Source: Streptomyces sp. R44 (GTDB lineage Bacteria; Actinomycetota; Actinomycetes; Streptomycetales; Streptomycetaceae). Taken from it: a stretch of 64,000 nucleotides of DNA. The position numbers and the translations under genes are program-made. The notes below the pieces were generated by a model. It did no database searches, was not told the origin of the DNA, and was given only the letters and a program-made list of their open reading frames with translations. The stretch is from NCBI RefSeq assembly GCF_041053105.1, contig NZ_CP163444.1:6014001-6078000 (forward strand), given 5' to 3'. Shown piece by piece: positions 15,705 through 23,798 of the stretch (its first letter is position 1; each line of letters starts with the position of its first letter).

Positions 15705-17386
15705 TGGACCCGTACGAGTACGCATCCGTGCACGGCCCCCGCGCCGGCGACCGGGTCGTCCTGGGCGACTCCGGACTCGTCGTCCGCGTCGAGTCGGACT
15801 CCCAGAAGCCCGGCGACGAGTTCCTCGCGGGCTTCGGCAAGACCGCCCGCGACGGCCTCCACCTCAAGGCCGCGGCCGTCCGCGAGACCTGCGACGTCGT
15901 CATCAGCAACGTCCTGGTCATCGACGCCGTGCAGGGCATCCGCAAGGTGTCCATCGGCATCCGCGAGGGCCGGATCCACGCGATCGGGCGGGCCGGCAAC
16001 CCCGACACCCTCGACGGCGTCGACGTCGTCGTCGGCACCGGCACCTCGATCGTCTCCGGCGAGGGCCTCATCGCCACCGCCGGCGCCGTCGACACCCACG
16101 TCCACCTGCTGTCGCCCCGGATCATGGAGGCCTCGCTCGCGAGCGGCGTCACCACGATCATCGGCCAGGAGTTCGGGCCCGTCTGGGGTGTCGGAGTCAA
16201 CTCGCCCTGGGCGCTCAAGCACGCCTTCAGCGCCTTCGACGCGTGGCCGGTCAACATCGGCTTCCTGGCCCGCGGTTCCTCCTCGGACCCGGCGCCGCTC
16301 GTCGAGGCGCTCGCCGAGGGCGGAGCGTCGGGCTTCAAGGTCCACGAGGACATGGGCGCCCACACCCGGGCCCTGGACACCGCGCTGCGGGTGGCCGAGG
16401 AGCACGACGTCCAGGTCGCGCTGCACTCGGACGGCCTGAACGAGTGCCTGTCCGTCGAGGACACCCTCCGCGTCCTGGAAGGCCGTACGATCCACGCCTT
16501 CCACATCGAGGGCTGCGGCGGCGGACACGTCCCCAACGTCCTGAAGATGGCGGGCGTGCCGAACGTCATCGGCTCCTCCACCAACCCCACCCTGCCCTTC
16601 GGCCGCGACGCGGTCGCCGAGCACTACGGGATGATCGTCTCCGTCCACGACCTGAAGACCGACCTCCCGGGCGACGCCGCCATGGCGCGCGACCGGATCC
16701 GGGCCGGGACGATGGGCGCGGAGGACGTCCTGCACGACCTCGGCGCGATCGGGATCACCTCCTCCGACGCGCAGGGGATGGGAAGGGCCGGCGAGACCGT
16801 ACGCCGGACCTTCGCCATGGCCGGGAAGATGAAGGCCGAGCTGGGCCCGATGGAGGGCGACGGCGCGCACGACGACAACGCGCGCGTGCTGCGCTACATC
16901 GCCAAGCTCACCATCAACCCGGCGATCGCCCACGGCCTCGCCCACGAGATCGGCTCGATCGAGGTCGGGAAGATGGCCGACATCGTGCTGTGGCGGCCGG
17001 AGTTCTTCGGCGCCAAGCCGCAGATGGTCATCAAGAACGGCTTCCCCGCGTGGGGGGTCGTGGGCGATCCGAACGCCGCCACCGACACCTGCCAGCCGCT
17101 GGTCCTCGGACCGCTGTTCGGCGCCCACGGTGCCGCTCCGGCCGAGCTCTCCGTCGCCTTCGTCGCCCAGGCCGCCGTCGACCTCGGCTCCGACTCCCTG
17201 CCGACCCGCCGCCGCCGCGTCGCCGTGCGCGGCACCCGCGGCATCGGCCCCGCCGACCTGGTCTTCAACTCCCGCGTCGGCGACGTGCAGGTCGACGGCC
17301 GGACCGGCCTCGTCTCGCTCGACGGCTCCCCGATCCGTTCCGAGGCGGCCGAGTCCGTCTCCCTCAACCGCCTCTACTTCCTCTAG
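15704..17386 (+). CDS. ureC: urease alpha subunit-like amidohydrolase with altered active-site flap
   Basis: A 560-residue UreC homologue, close to the usual length. The nickel-centre residues are all present: DTHVH, carbamylated lysine K212 in GFKVHEDMG, the HSDGLNE His, HIEGCGGGH, and the Asp of TSSDAQGMGR. The mobile flap differs: where typical ureases read MVCHHLD, this reads IVSVHDLK. The flap cysteine is therefore V314, the catalytic histidine is kept as H315, and the next His and Asp become Asp and Lys. HEDWG is HEDMG. This is the divergent second urease type recalled from Streptomyces (SCO5526-like). It probably hydrolyses urea or a related amide. Activation would need accessory proteins from another locus. 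Confidence 0.88.
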   Translation: MDPYEYASVHGPRAGDRVVLGDSGLVVRVESDSQKPGDEFLAGFGKTARDGLHLKAAAVRETCDVVISNVLVIDAVQGIRKVSIGIREGRIHAIGRAGNPDTLDGVDVVVGTGTSIVSGEGLIATAGAVDTHVHLLSPRIMEASLASGVTTIIGQEFGPVWGVGVNSPWALKHAFSAFDAWPVNIGFLARGSSSDPAPLVEALAEGGASGFKVHEDMGAHTRALDTALRVAEEHDVQVALHSDGLNECLSVEDTLRVLEGRTIHAFHIEGCGGGHVPNVLKMAGVPNVIGSSTNPTLPFGRDAVAEHYGMIVSVHDLKTDLPGDAAMARDRIRAGTMGAEDVLHDLGAIGITSSDAQGMGRAGETVRRTFAMAGKMKAELGPMEGDGAHDDNARVLRYIAKLTINPAIAHGLAHEIGSIEVGKMADIVLWRPEFFGAKPQMVIKNGFPAWGVVGDPNAATDTCQPLVLGPLFGAHGAAPAELSVAFVAQAAVDLGSDSLPTRRRRVAVRGTRGIGPADLVFNSRVGDVQVDGRTGLVSLDGSPIRSEAAESVSLNRLYFL

Positions 17387-17396
17387 GACCTGACTC

Positions 17397-18413
17397 ATGA
17401 CCTTCCGCATGCCCGCCGAGTGGATGCCGCACGAGCGCACCTGGATGGCCTGGCCCAGCCCCAACCCCACCTTCACCAACGACGAGGAGCTCGCCGAGGC
17501 CCGCGAGGCCTGGGCCTCGGTGGCCCGCGCCGTCCGCCGCTTCGAGCCGGTGACCGTGGTCGTCGCGCCCGGCGACGCCGATTCGGCCCGTGCGCTCCTG
17601 GGCCCGGAGATCGACCTGGTCGAGCGCGAGCTCGATGACGCCTGGATGCGGGACATCGGCCCGACCTTCGTCACCAACGGAACCGAACTCGCCGCCGTGG
17701 ACTGGGTGTTCAACGGCTGGGGTGCCCAGGACTGGGCCCGCTGGGAGCACGACTCCAAGATCGCCCGCCATATCGCGGACGTGGCGGGAGTCCCCGTACT
17801 CTCGTCCCCCCTCGTGAACGAGGGCGGCGCGATCCACGTCGACGGCGAGGGCACCGTCCTCCTCACCGACACCGTCCAGCTCGGCCCGGGCCGCAACCCC
17901 GAGTGGACCCGCGAGCAGGTTGAGCAGGAGATCCACGCCAAGCTCGGCACGACCAAGGCGATCTGGCTCCCGCACGGCCTCGCCGGCGACTACGGCATGT
18001 ACGGCACCCAGGGCCACGTCGACATCGTCGCCGCCTTCGCCCGCCCCGGCACGGTCCTCGTCCACAGCCAGCAGGACCCGGCCCACCCCGACTACGTGCG
18101 CTCGAAGATGTACGTGGAGATCCTGCGCGGCCAGACGGACGCGCAGGGCCGCCCGCTGGAGGTCATCGAGGTCCCGGCCCCCACCGTCCTGAAGGACGAG
18201 GAGGGCGAGTGGGTCGACTACTCGTACATCAACCACTACCTGTGCAACGGCGGCGTGGTCCTGTGCGGCTTCGACGACCCGAACGACGAGGTCGCGGCCG
18301 AGATCTTCCGCCGCCTCTTCCCCGAACGCCACGTGGTCCTGGTCGACGCCCGCCCGATCTTCGCGGGCGGCGGCGGCATCCACTGCATCACGCAGCAGCA
18401 GCCGGCGGTCTGA
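17397..18413 (+). CDS. aguA: agmatine deiminase
   Basis: A 338-residue member of the peptidyl-arginine/agmatine deiminase family, converting agmatine to N-carbamoylputrescine and ammonia. Landmarks: MPAEWMPHERTWMAWP at the N-terminus, DDAWMRDIGPTFV, NGWG, LVNEGGAIHVDGEGT, HVDIVAAF, and the catalytic cysteine C330 in GGGIHCITQQQP. It starts ten bases after the ureC stop, so it is in the same operon. Together the genes could release ammonia from guanidino and urea-type compounds. N-carbamoylputrescine amidase (AguB) is not in the window. Confidence 0.93.
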   Translation: MTFRMPAEWMPHERTWMAWPSPNPTFTNDEELAEAREAWASVARAVRRFEPVTVVVAPGDADSARALLGPEIDLVERELDDAWMRDIGPTFVTNGTELAAVDWVFNGWGAQDWARWEHDSKIARHIADVAGVPVLSSPLVNEGGAIHVDGEGTVLLTDTVQLGPGRNPEWTREQVEQEIHAKLGTTKAIWLPHGLAGDYGMYGTQGHVDIVAAFARPGTVLVHSQQDPAHPDYVRSKMYVEILRGQTDAQGRPLEVIEVPAPTVLKDEEGEWVDYSYINHYLCNGGVVLCGFDDPNDEVAAEIFRRLFPERHVVLVDARPIFAGGGGIHCITQQQPAV

Positions 18414-18455
18414 GGCGTTCCGCAGGTGCCGGCGGGGGTGAGGTAGAACATACGG

Positions 18456-19091
18456 GTGAGTCAGAGCAGCAACCCCACCCCCTCCTCCCACCCCCGTCGG
18501 CGCAACCAGGCCGCGCCGCCCCGTGAGGACGTGCTCGCCGCGGCGATGGGCACCATCGCCGAGCGGGGGCTCGACGGGCTGACCATGGCCGGGCTCGGGC
18601 GTGAGGTCGGGATGAGCAGTGGGCACCTGCTCTACTACTTCCGCACCAAGGACGAGCTCCTGCTGCAGACCCTGGAGTGGAGCGAGGGGCGGCTCGGGGC
18701 CGAGCGGAGTGCTCTGCTGTCCCGGCCGGGGACGGTGCGCGACCGGCTCGACGGGTACGTCGAGGTGTACGTGCCCGCCGGTCCCCGGGACCCGCACTGG
18801 ACGCTCTGGCTGGAGGTCTGGAACCGCTCGCAGAACGCCGACGACGACGCCCGTGCCCGGCAGGCCGCCATCGAGGGGGCCTGGCACCGGGACCTCGTCG
18901 CGATCCTCGCCGAGGGCGTCTCGCGCGGGGAGTTCCGGGCCGTCGACCCGGACCGCTTCGCCACCCGGATGCGGGCCCTGCTCGACGGCTTCAGCGTGCA
19001 CGTCGCCGTCGGCATCCCGGGTACGGGACGGGAGCAAGTCCTCGACCACGTGCGGGAGTTCATCACCGAAACATTGATCTCGCGAACGTAA
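18456..19091 (+). CDS. TetR-family transcriptional regulator
   Basis: A 211-residue protein. A flexible N-terminal tail precedes the TetR helix-turn-helix (REDVLAAAMGTIAERGLDGLTM, then LGREVGMSSGHLLYYFRTKDELL at about residues 25-70). The C-terminal domain resembles BetI/BkaR-like regulators (DPHWTLWLEVWNRSQ). The GTG at 18456 has no Shine-Dalgarno and follows TAGAAC (18444-18449) by six bases, so a leaderless transcript is likely. It sits between aguA and the transporter and is the best candidate for the regulator of the urease/agmatine group. Confidence 0.88.
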   Translation: MSQSSNPTPSSHPRRRNQAAPPREDVLAAAMGTIAERGLDGLTMAGLGREVGMSSGHLLYYFRTKDELLLQTLEWSEGRLGAERSALLSRPGTVRDRLDGYVEVYVPAGPRDPHWTLWLEVWNRSQNADDDARARQAAIEGAWHRDLVAILAEGVSRGEFRAVDPDRFATRMRALLDGFSVHVAVGIPGTGREQVLDHVREFITETLISRT

Positions 19092-19166
19092 CGCACGCAA
19101 GTACTCCCGATCGTTGCCCCTCACCGCCTTGTGACCCGCGGAGCGCTTCCGGCACGGTTCCTGCCC

Positions 19167-20486
19167 ATGGGACGAGAGCACTGGAAGAAGATCTGGGTCG
19201 GTTCGGCGGGCAACATGGTCGAGTGGTTCGACTGGTTCGTGTACGCGAGCTTCGCCACCTACTTCGCGGGGGCCTTCTTCCCCGAGGGCGACGACACCGC
19301 CAAGCTCATGAACACCGCCGGGATCTTCGCCGTCGGCTTCTTCATGCGCCCCGTCGGCGGCTGGCTCCTCGGCCGGGTCGGCGACCGGAAGGGCCGCAAG
19401 GCCGCGCTCACCCTCACCGTGACGCTGATGTCCGCCTCCGCCGTGCTGATCGCGATCGCGCCCACGTACTCCGTCGCCGGATACGGCGGCGCCGTCGTCC
19501 TCCTCGTCGCCCGCCTCCTCCAGGGCCTCTCCGTCGGCGGCGAGTACGCGGCCAGCGCCACCTACCTCACCGAGGCCTCCGCGCCCGAGCACCGCGGCTT
19601 CGCCTCCAGCTTCCAGTACGTGTCGATGACCGCCGGCCAGATCCTCGGCCTCGGCCTGCTGCTCGTCCTCCAGCACACCCTCTCCGCCGAGGCCCTGCAC
19701 GGCTGGGGCTGGCGCATCCCCTTCGTCATCGGCGCCCTCGGCGCGGCCGTCGTCTTCTACCTGCGGCGGAACATGCTGGAGACGGAGGTGTACGAGGAGA
19801 CCGCCGACACCGGGGTCGCCCGCGGCCGGCAGGGCACCCTCAAGGCGCTGTGGGCGCACAAGCGGGAGGCCTTCCTCGTCGTCGCGCTCACCATGGGCGG
19901 GACCGTGGCCTACTACACGTACACCACCTACCTCACCAAGTACCTGTCCAACTCCGCCGGGCTCCCCAAGCGGACCGCCACCCTCGTCTCCTTCTGCGCC
20001 CTGATCGTCTTCGCCTGTCTGCAGCCGCTGGCCGGCCGGCTCTCCGACCGGATCGGGCGCCGCCCGCTCCTCATCACCTTCGCGGTCGGCTCCACTCTCC
20101 TCACCGTCCCGATCCTGACGCTGCTCAAGCGCGCGGGCTCCTTCTGGCCGGCCCTCGGCCTCTCGCTCCTCGCGCTGGTCGTCGTCACCGGCTACACCTC
20201 GATCAACGCCTGCGTGAAGGCCGAGCTCTTCCCGACCGGCATCCGCGCCCTCGGCGTCGCCCTGCCGTACGCGATCGCCAACGCCCTCTTCGGCGGCACC
20301 GCCGAGTACGTGGCGCTCTGGTTCAAGAACGCCGGCGTCGAGGCGGGCTTCTCCTGGTACGTGGCGGGCTCCGCGGCCGTCTCCCTGGTCGTCTACCTGG
20401 CGATGCGGGAGACCCGTGACATCGACCTGGGCCGCGTCGGCGCCGCCGCCCCCGAGCGCAAGGAAGATCAGCTGCCCGTATCGTGA
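19167..20486 (+). CDS. MFS transporter, metabolite:H+ symporter (MHS) family
   Basis: A 439-residue, 12-segment transporter. The ATG at 19167 is preferred; an in-frame GTG at 19131 would add 12 residues, and neither has a clear ribosome-binding site. MHS features are strong: SAGNMVEWFDWFVYASFATYF in the first segment, RPVGGWLLGRVGDRKGRKAAL in loop 2-3, and GLSVGGEYAASATYLTEASAPEHRG. MHS members import carboxylates, betaines or similar compounds with protons. Its position after the urease, agmatine deiminase and TetR genes suggests uptake of a linked substrate, but none can be named. Confidence 0.9.
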   Translation: MGREHWKKIWVGSAGNMVEWFDWFVYASFATYFAGAFFPEGDDTAKLMNTAGIFAVGFFMRPVGGWLLGRVGDRKGRKAALTLTVTLMSASAVLIAIAPTYSVAGYGGAVVLLVARLLQGLSVGGEYAASATYLTEASAPEHRGFASSFQYVSMTAGQILGLGLLLVLQHTLSAEALHGWGWRIPFVIGALGAAVVFYLRRNMLETEVYEETADTGVARGRQGTLKALWAHKREAFLVVALTMGGTVAYYTYTTYLTKYLSNSAGLPKRTATLVSFCALIVFACLQPLAGRLSDRIGRRPLLITFAVGSTLLTVPILTLLKRAGSFWPALGLSLLALVVVTGYTSINACVKAELFPTGIRALGVALPYAIANALFGGTAEYVALWFKNAGVEAGFSWYVAGSAAVSLVVYLAMRETRDIDLGRVGAAAPERKEDQLPVS

Positions 20487-20529
20487 GACCGCCGTCCCGT
20501 CGGTCCCGTACCTGTGTCAGACTTCCGGC

Positions 20530-20586
20530 GTGCTTGCTACCACGATGATTATCGGCAGCGGCGCGCCGGTCCGCAGTGGCCACTGA
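20530..20586 (+). CDS. putative attenuator leader peptide for cimA
   Basis: An 18-codon reading frame starting at GTG 20530 encodes MLATTMIIGSGAPVRSGH. Adjacent Ile codons (ATT ATC, 20548-20553) follow Thr-Thr-Met. An internal ATG at 20545 could also be the start. It ends 54 bases before a hairpin with a T-run and 182 bases before cimA, whose product feeds isoleucine synthesis. Ribosome stalling at the Ile codons when isoleucine is scarce would be classical attenuation. The ribosome-binding site is weak and the peptide is unproven. Confidence 0.45.
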   Translation: MLATTMIIGSGAPVRSGH

Positions 20587-20640
20587 ATCGCGGCAAGACC
20601 CCCGCGGCAGTGGACACCGTGCCCCAGACCCGCGCGCAGA

Positions 20641-20666
20641 CCTCTCGCACCCGCGAGGGGTTTTTT
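20641..20666 (+). terminator. T-run terminator between the MHS transporter and cimA, probable attenuator
   Basis: CCTCTCG (20641-20647) pairs with CGAGGGG (20654-20660, one G-T pair), followed by six T residues. T-run terminators are unusual in Streptomyces. Upstream alternatives for an antiterminator include the perfect palindrome CAGTGGCCACTG (20574-20585) over the end of the leader peptide, CGCGG/CCGCG just after it, and a second CAGTGG. It could instead simply end the transporter transcript, but the leader peptide favours attenuation. Confidence 0.6.
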
Positions 20667-20768
20667 CGTTTTCCGGCCCCACCCACGCCGGAAGCGGACG
20701 ACGCGTGAGAATGGGGGCAAGTGGATCCATACCTTCCGGAGCCACATCCGACAGGAGCCATCACAGCC

Positions 20769-22385
20769 ATGACCACGGAGAACGCCGAGGGCTCGCGCCT
20801 CGACGACAGCTTCCATGTCTTCGACACGACGCTGCGCGACGGGGCGCAGCGTGAAGGCATCAACCTCACCGTCGCGGACAAGCTGACCATCGCCCGGCAC
20901 CTCGACGAGTTCGGCGTCGGCTTCATCGAGGGCGGCTGGCCCGGCGCCAACCCGCGCGACACGGAGTTCTTCGCCCGCGCCCGGCAGGAGATCGCGTTCA
21001 AGAACGCGCAGCTCGTCGCCTTCGGCGCCACCCGCAGGGCCGGCGGCAGCGCCGCCGAGGACCCGCAGGTCAAGGCGCTCCTCGACTCCGGCGCCCCGGT
21101 GATCACCCTGGTCGCGAAGTCGCACGACCGGCACGTCGAGCTCGCCCTGCGCACCACCCTCGACGAGAACCTGGAGATGGTCCGCGACACCGTCGCCCAC
21201 CTGGTCTCCCAGGGCCGCAGGGTCTTCGTCGACTGCGAGCACTTCTTCGACGGCTACAAGGCGAACCCGGACTACGCCAAGGCCGTCGTCCGCGCCGCGC
21301 ACGAGGCCGGCGCCGACGTCGTCATCCTCTGCGACACCAACGGCGGCATGCTGCCCGCGCAGATCCAGGCCGTCGTCGCCACCGTGATCGCCGACACCGG
21401 CGCCCGGCTCGGCATCCACGCCCAGGACGACACCGGCTGCGCCGTCGCCAACACCCTCGCCGCCGTGGACGCGGGCGCCACGCACGTCCAGTGCACCGCC
21501 AACGGCTACGGCGAGCGGGTCGGCAACGCCAACCTCTTCCCCGTGGTCGCGGCCCTGGAGCTCAAGTACGGCAAGCGGGTCCTCCCCGAGGGCGCGCTCG
21601 CCGAGATGACCCGGATCTCGCACGCCATCGCCGAGGTCGTCAACCTCACCCCCTCCACCCACCAGCCGTACGTCGGCGTCTCCGCCTTCGCCCACAAGGC
21701 CGGACTGCACGCCTCCGCGATCAAGGTGGACCCCGACCTCTACCAGCACATCGACCCCGAGCTGGTCGGCAACACCATGCGGATGCTCGTCTCCGACATG
21801 GCGGGCCGCGCCTCCATCGAGCTCAAGGGCAAGGAGCTCGGCGTCGACCTGGGCGGTGACCGCGAGCTCGTCGCCCGGGTCGTCGAGCGGGTCAAGGAGC
21901 GCGAGCTCAAGGGCTACACGTACGAGGCCGCCGACGCCTCCTTCGAGCTGCTGCTCCGCGAGGAGGCCGAGGGCCGGGCCCGCCGCTACTTCCGTACGGA
22001 GTCCTGGCGGGCGATCGTCGAGGACCGCCCCGACGGCACCCACGCCAACGAGGCCACGGTGAAGCTCTGGGCCAAGGGTGAGCGGATCGTCGCCACCGCC
22101 GAGGGCAACGGCCCGGTCAACGCCCTCGACAAGGCGATCCGGGTCGGCCTGGAGCGGATCTACCCGCAGCTCGCCAAGTTCGAGCTGATCGACTACAAGG
22201 TCCGCATCCTGGAGGGCCGCCACGGCACCGAGTCCACGACCCGGGTTCTGATCACCACCAGTGACGGCAACGGCGAGTGGTCCACGGTCGGCGTCGGCGA
22301 GAACGTCATCGCGGCGTCCTGGCAGGCCCTGGAGGACGCCTTCACGTACGGGCTGCTGCGGGCCGGGGTCGACCCCGCCGAATAG
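20769..22385 (+). CDS. cimA: citramalate synthase
   Basis: A 538-residue member of the LeuA/CimA family. It condenses acetyl-CoA with pyruvate to (R)-citramalate, giving 2-oxobutyrate for isoleucine without threonine. The catalytic TIM barrel begins FDTTLRDGAQREGINLTVADK and continues with FIEGGWPGANPRD, HAQDDTGCAVANTL and QCTANGYGERVGNANL, the last containing metal and substrate contacts. The C-terminal third (from about 410) is the LeuA-like regulatory dimer domain. The ATG at 20769 has AGGAG 11 bases upstream; an in-frame GTG at 20721 is possible. The upstream leader peptide and terminator suggest isoleucine-responsive attenuation. Confidence 0.93.
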   Translation: MTTENAEGSRLDDSFHVFDTTLRDGAQREGINLTVADKLTIARHLDEFGVGFIEGGWPGANPRDTEFFARARQEIAFKNAQLVAFGATRRAGGSAAEDPQVKALLDSGAPVITLVAKSHDRHVELALRTTLDENLEMVRDTVAHLVSQGRRVFVDCEHFFDGYKANPDYAKAVVRAAHEAGADVVILCDTNGGMLPAQIQAVVATVIADTGARLGIHAQDDTGCAVANTLAAVDAGATHVQCTANGYGERVGNANLFPVVAALELKYGKRVLPEGALAEMTRISHAIAEVVNLTPSTHQPYVGVSAFAHKAGLHASAIKVDPDLYQHIDPELVGNTMRMLVSDMAGRASIELKGKELGVDLGGDRELVARVVERVKERELKGYTYEAADASFELLLREEAEGRARRYFRTESWRAIVEDRPDGTHANEATVKLWAKGERIVATAEGNGPVNALDKAIRVGLERIYPQLAKFELIDYKVRILEGRHGTESTTRVLITTSDGNGEWSTVGVGENVIAASWQALEDAFTYGLLRAGVDPAE

Positions 22386-22427
22386 CCCTGTATGTTCGGT
22401 TTGGTCCGGTTCGGGTAGCGTCGAACC

Positions 22428-23783
22428 ATGAGGACCAGGGCGATATCCACAGGGTCGGCCCTCGGCGGGCTGATACTCCTCCTGCTCATGGTCCTGGCGC
22501 CCGTCGCGGGCGCCAGGGCCACGGGCGTGTCCGACGCGGCCGCCGCCCTGAAACAGGGCCCGGTGTACGTCGACCCCGGCGCCGCGGGCCAGATCTCCAC
22601 GGCCGACGCCAAGGCGCTCGCGCAGAAGATCAAGGACGCGGACAAGCCGCTCTTCGTGGCGGTGCTGCCCGCGAACGCGCAGTTCCCGCCGGAGAACCTC
22701 TTCCAGAACCTGCGCACACAGACCGGCATCACGGGTCTCTACGCGATCCGTCTCGGCGACGGCTTCGACGCCCGCGCCGACCGCTCGGTGATGTCCCGGG
22801 ACGCCGTGGACAACCTGGTCACCTCCGTACGCCGGCCCGGCGCCGACGCGGCCACCGAGCTGAACAACTTCGTCGACCAGGCCCTGCCGGTGATGCGCGG
22901 CTCCGCCCCGGCCTCCTGGGGCTCCGCGGGCACGAACGACTCCGGGGTCCCCGTCGCCGGGCTCGTCACCCTCGGCGCGGTCGTCGTCGCCGGCGGCGCG
23001 GGCGCCTACGCCGTCGTCCGCCGCAACCGCCTCCGCAAGGAGGCCGAGGAGCGCGCCGCGCTCGACCGGCTCCGGGTCGTGGTCGACGAGGACATCACCG
23101 CCTTCGGCGAGGAACTCGAACGCCTCGACTTCCACCCCGCCGAGCGCGGCGCCGACGACGCCATGCGCGGCGACTACGAGCGCGCCCTCGACTCCTACGA
23201 CCGCGCCAAGTCCCTCATGGGCGCGGTCACCAGGCCGCACGAGGTCCGCGGTGTCACCCAGGCCCTGGAGGACGGCCGCTTCTCCCTCGCCGTCCTCGCC
23301 GCCCGCCGCGAGTCCCGCCCGCTCCCGGAGCGCCGGCCGCCCTGCTTCTTCGACCCCCGGCACGGGCCGTCCACCACGGACCGCACCTGGAGTCCGCCCG
23401 CCGGTTCGGCCCGCGAGGTCCCGGTCTGTGCCGCCGACGCGGCCCGCCTCGACGACGGCCTCGACCCCGCCGCCCGCACCGTCGACACCGACACCGGCCG
23501 CCGCCCGTACTGGGAGGCGGGCCCCGCCTACGGCCCCTGGGCCGGCGGCTACTTCGGCGGCGGCATGCTCCCCGGCCTCCTCGTGGGCACCATGCTCGGC
23601 TCCATGCTCGCCACCCCGGCGTACGCCTCCGAGTACGGCGGCGGGGACTTCCAGGGCGGCGACTTCTCCGGCGCCGACTTCAGCTCCGGCGACTTCGGTT
23701 CGAGCGACTTCGGCGGCGGGGACTTCGGGGGCGGCGGGGACTTCGGCGGGGGCGGCGGTTTCGACGGAGGCGGCGGGTTCTAG
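22428..23783 (+). CDS. secreted/membrane TPM-like protein with Gly-Asp-Phe repeats
   Basis: A 451-residue protein with an N-terminal signal peptide (cleavage probably after ARA near residue 30), a TPM-like extracellular region at about 35-165 (ISTADAKALAQKIKDADKPLFVAVLP), one transmembrane segment near 182-202 (VAGLVTLGAVVVAGGAGAYAVV), a charged cytoplasmic coiled region (RNRLRKEAEERAALDRLRVV), and a second hydrophobic stretch near 375-395. The last 50 residues repeat a GGDF/SADF-like unit about every five residues and end in poly-glycine. The ATG follows TAGCGT by six bases, so it is probably leaderless. Function is unknown. Confidence 0.78.
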   Translation: MRTRAISTGSALGGLILLLLMVLAPVAGARATGVSDAAAALKQGPVYVDPGAAGQISTADAKALAQKIKDADKPLFVAVLPANAQFPPENLFQNLRTQTGITGLYAIRLGDGFDARADRSVMSRDAVDNLVTSVRRPGADAATELNNFVDQALPVMRGSAPASWGSAGTNDSGVPVAGLVTLGAVVVAGGAGAYAVVRRNRLRKEAEERAALDRLRVVVDEDITAFGEELERLDFHPAERGADDAMRGDYERALDSYDRAKSLMGAVTRPHEVRGVTQALEDGRFSLAVLAARRESRPLPERRPPCFFDPRHGPSTTDRTWSPPAGSAREVPVCAADAARLDDGLDPAARTVDTDTGRRPYWEAGPAYGPWAGGYFGGGMLPGLLVGTMLGSMLATPAYASEYGGGDFQGGDFSGADFSSGDFGSSDFGGGDFGGGGDFGGGGGFDGGGGF

Positions 23784-23798
23784 GCCGCCCCGAGAGAG

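Noticed and set aside
20595..20625. Possible T-box riboswitch core (TGGACACCGTG) ahead of cimA
   Set aside because: The spacing around TGG and ACC does not match the T-box consensus, and the N of TGGN does not fit tRNA-Ile. No stem I with a specifier loop is visible. A leader-peptide attenuator explains the region better.
20514..20708. 64-codon open frame between the MHS transporter and cimA
   Set aside because: It runs through the terminator hairpin and T-run in a different frame from the leader peptide and shows no codon bias.
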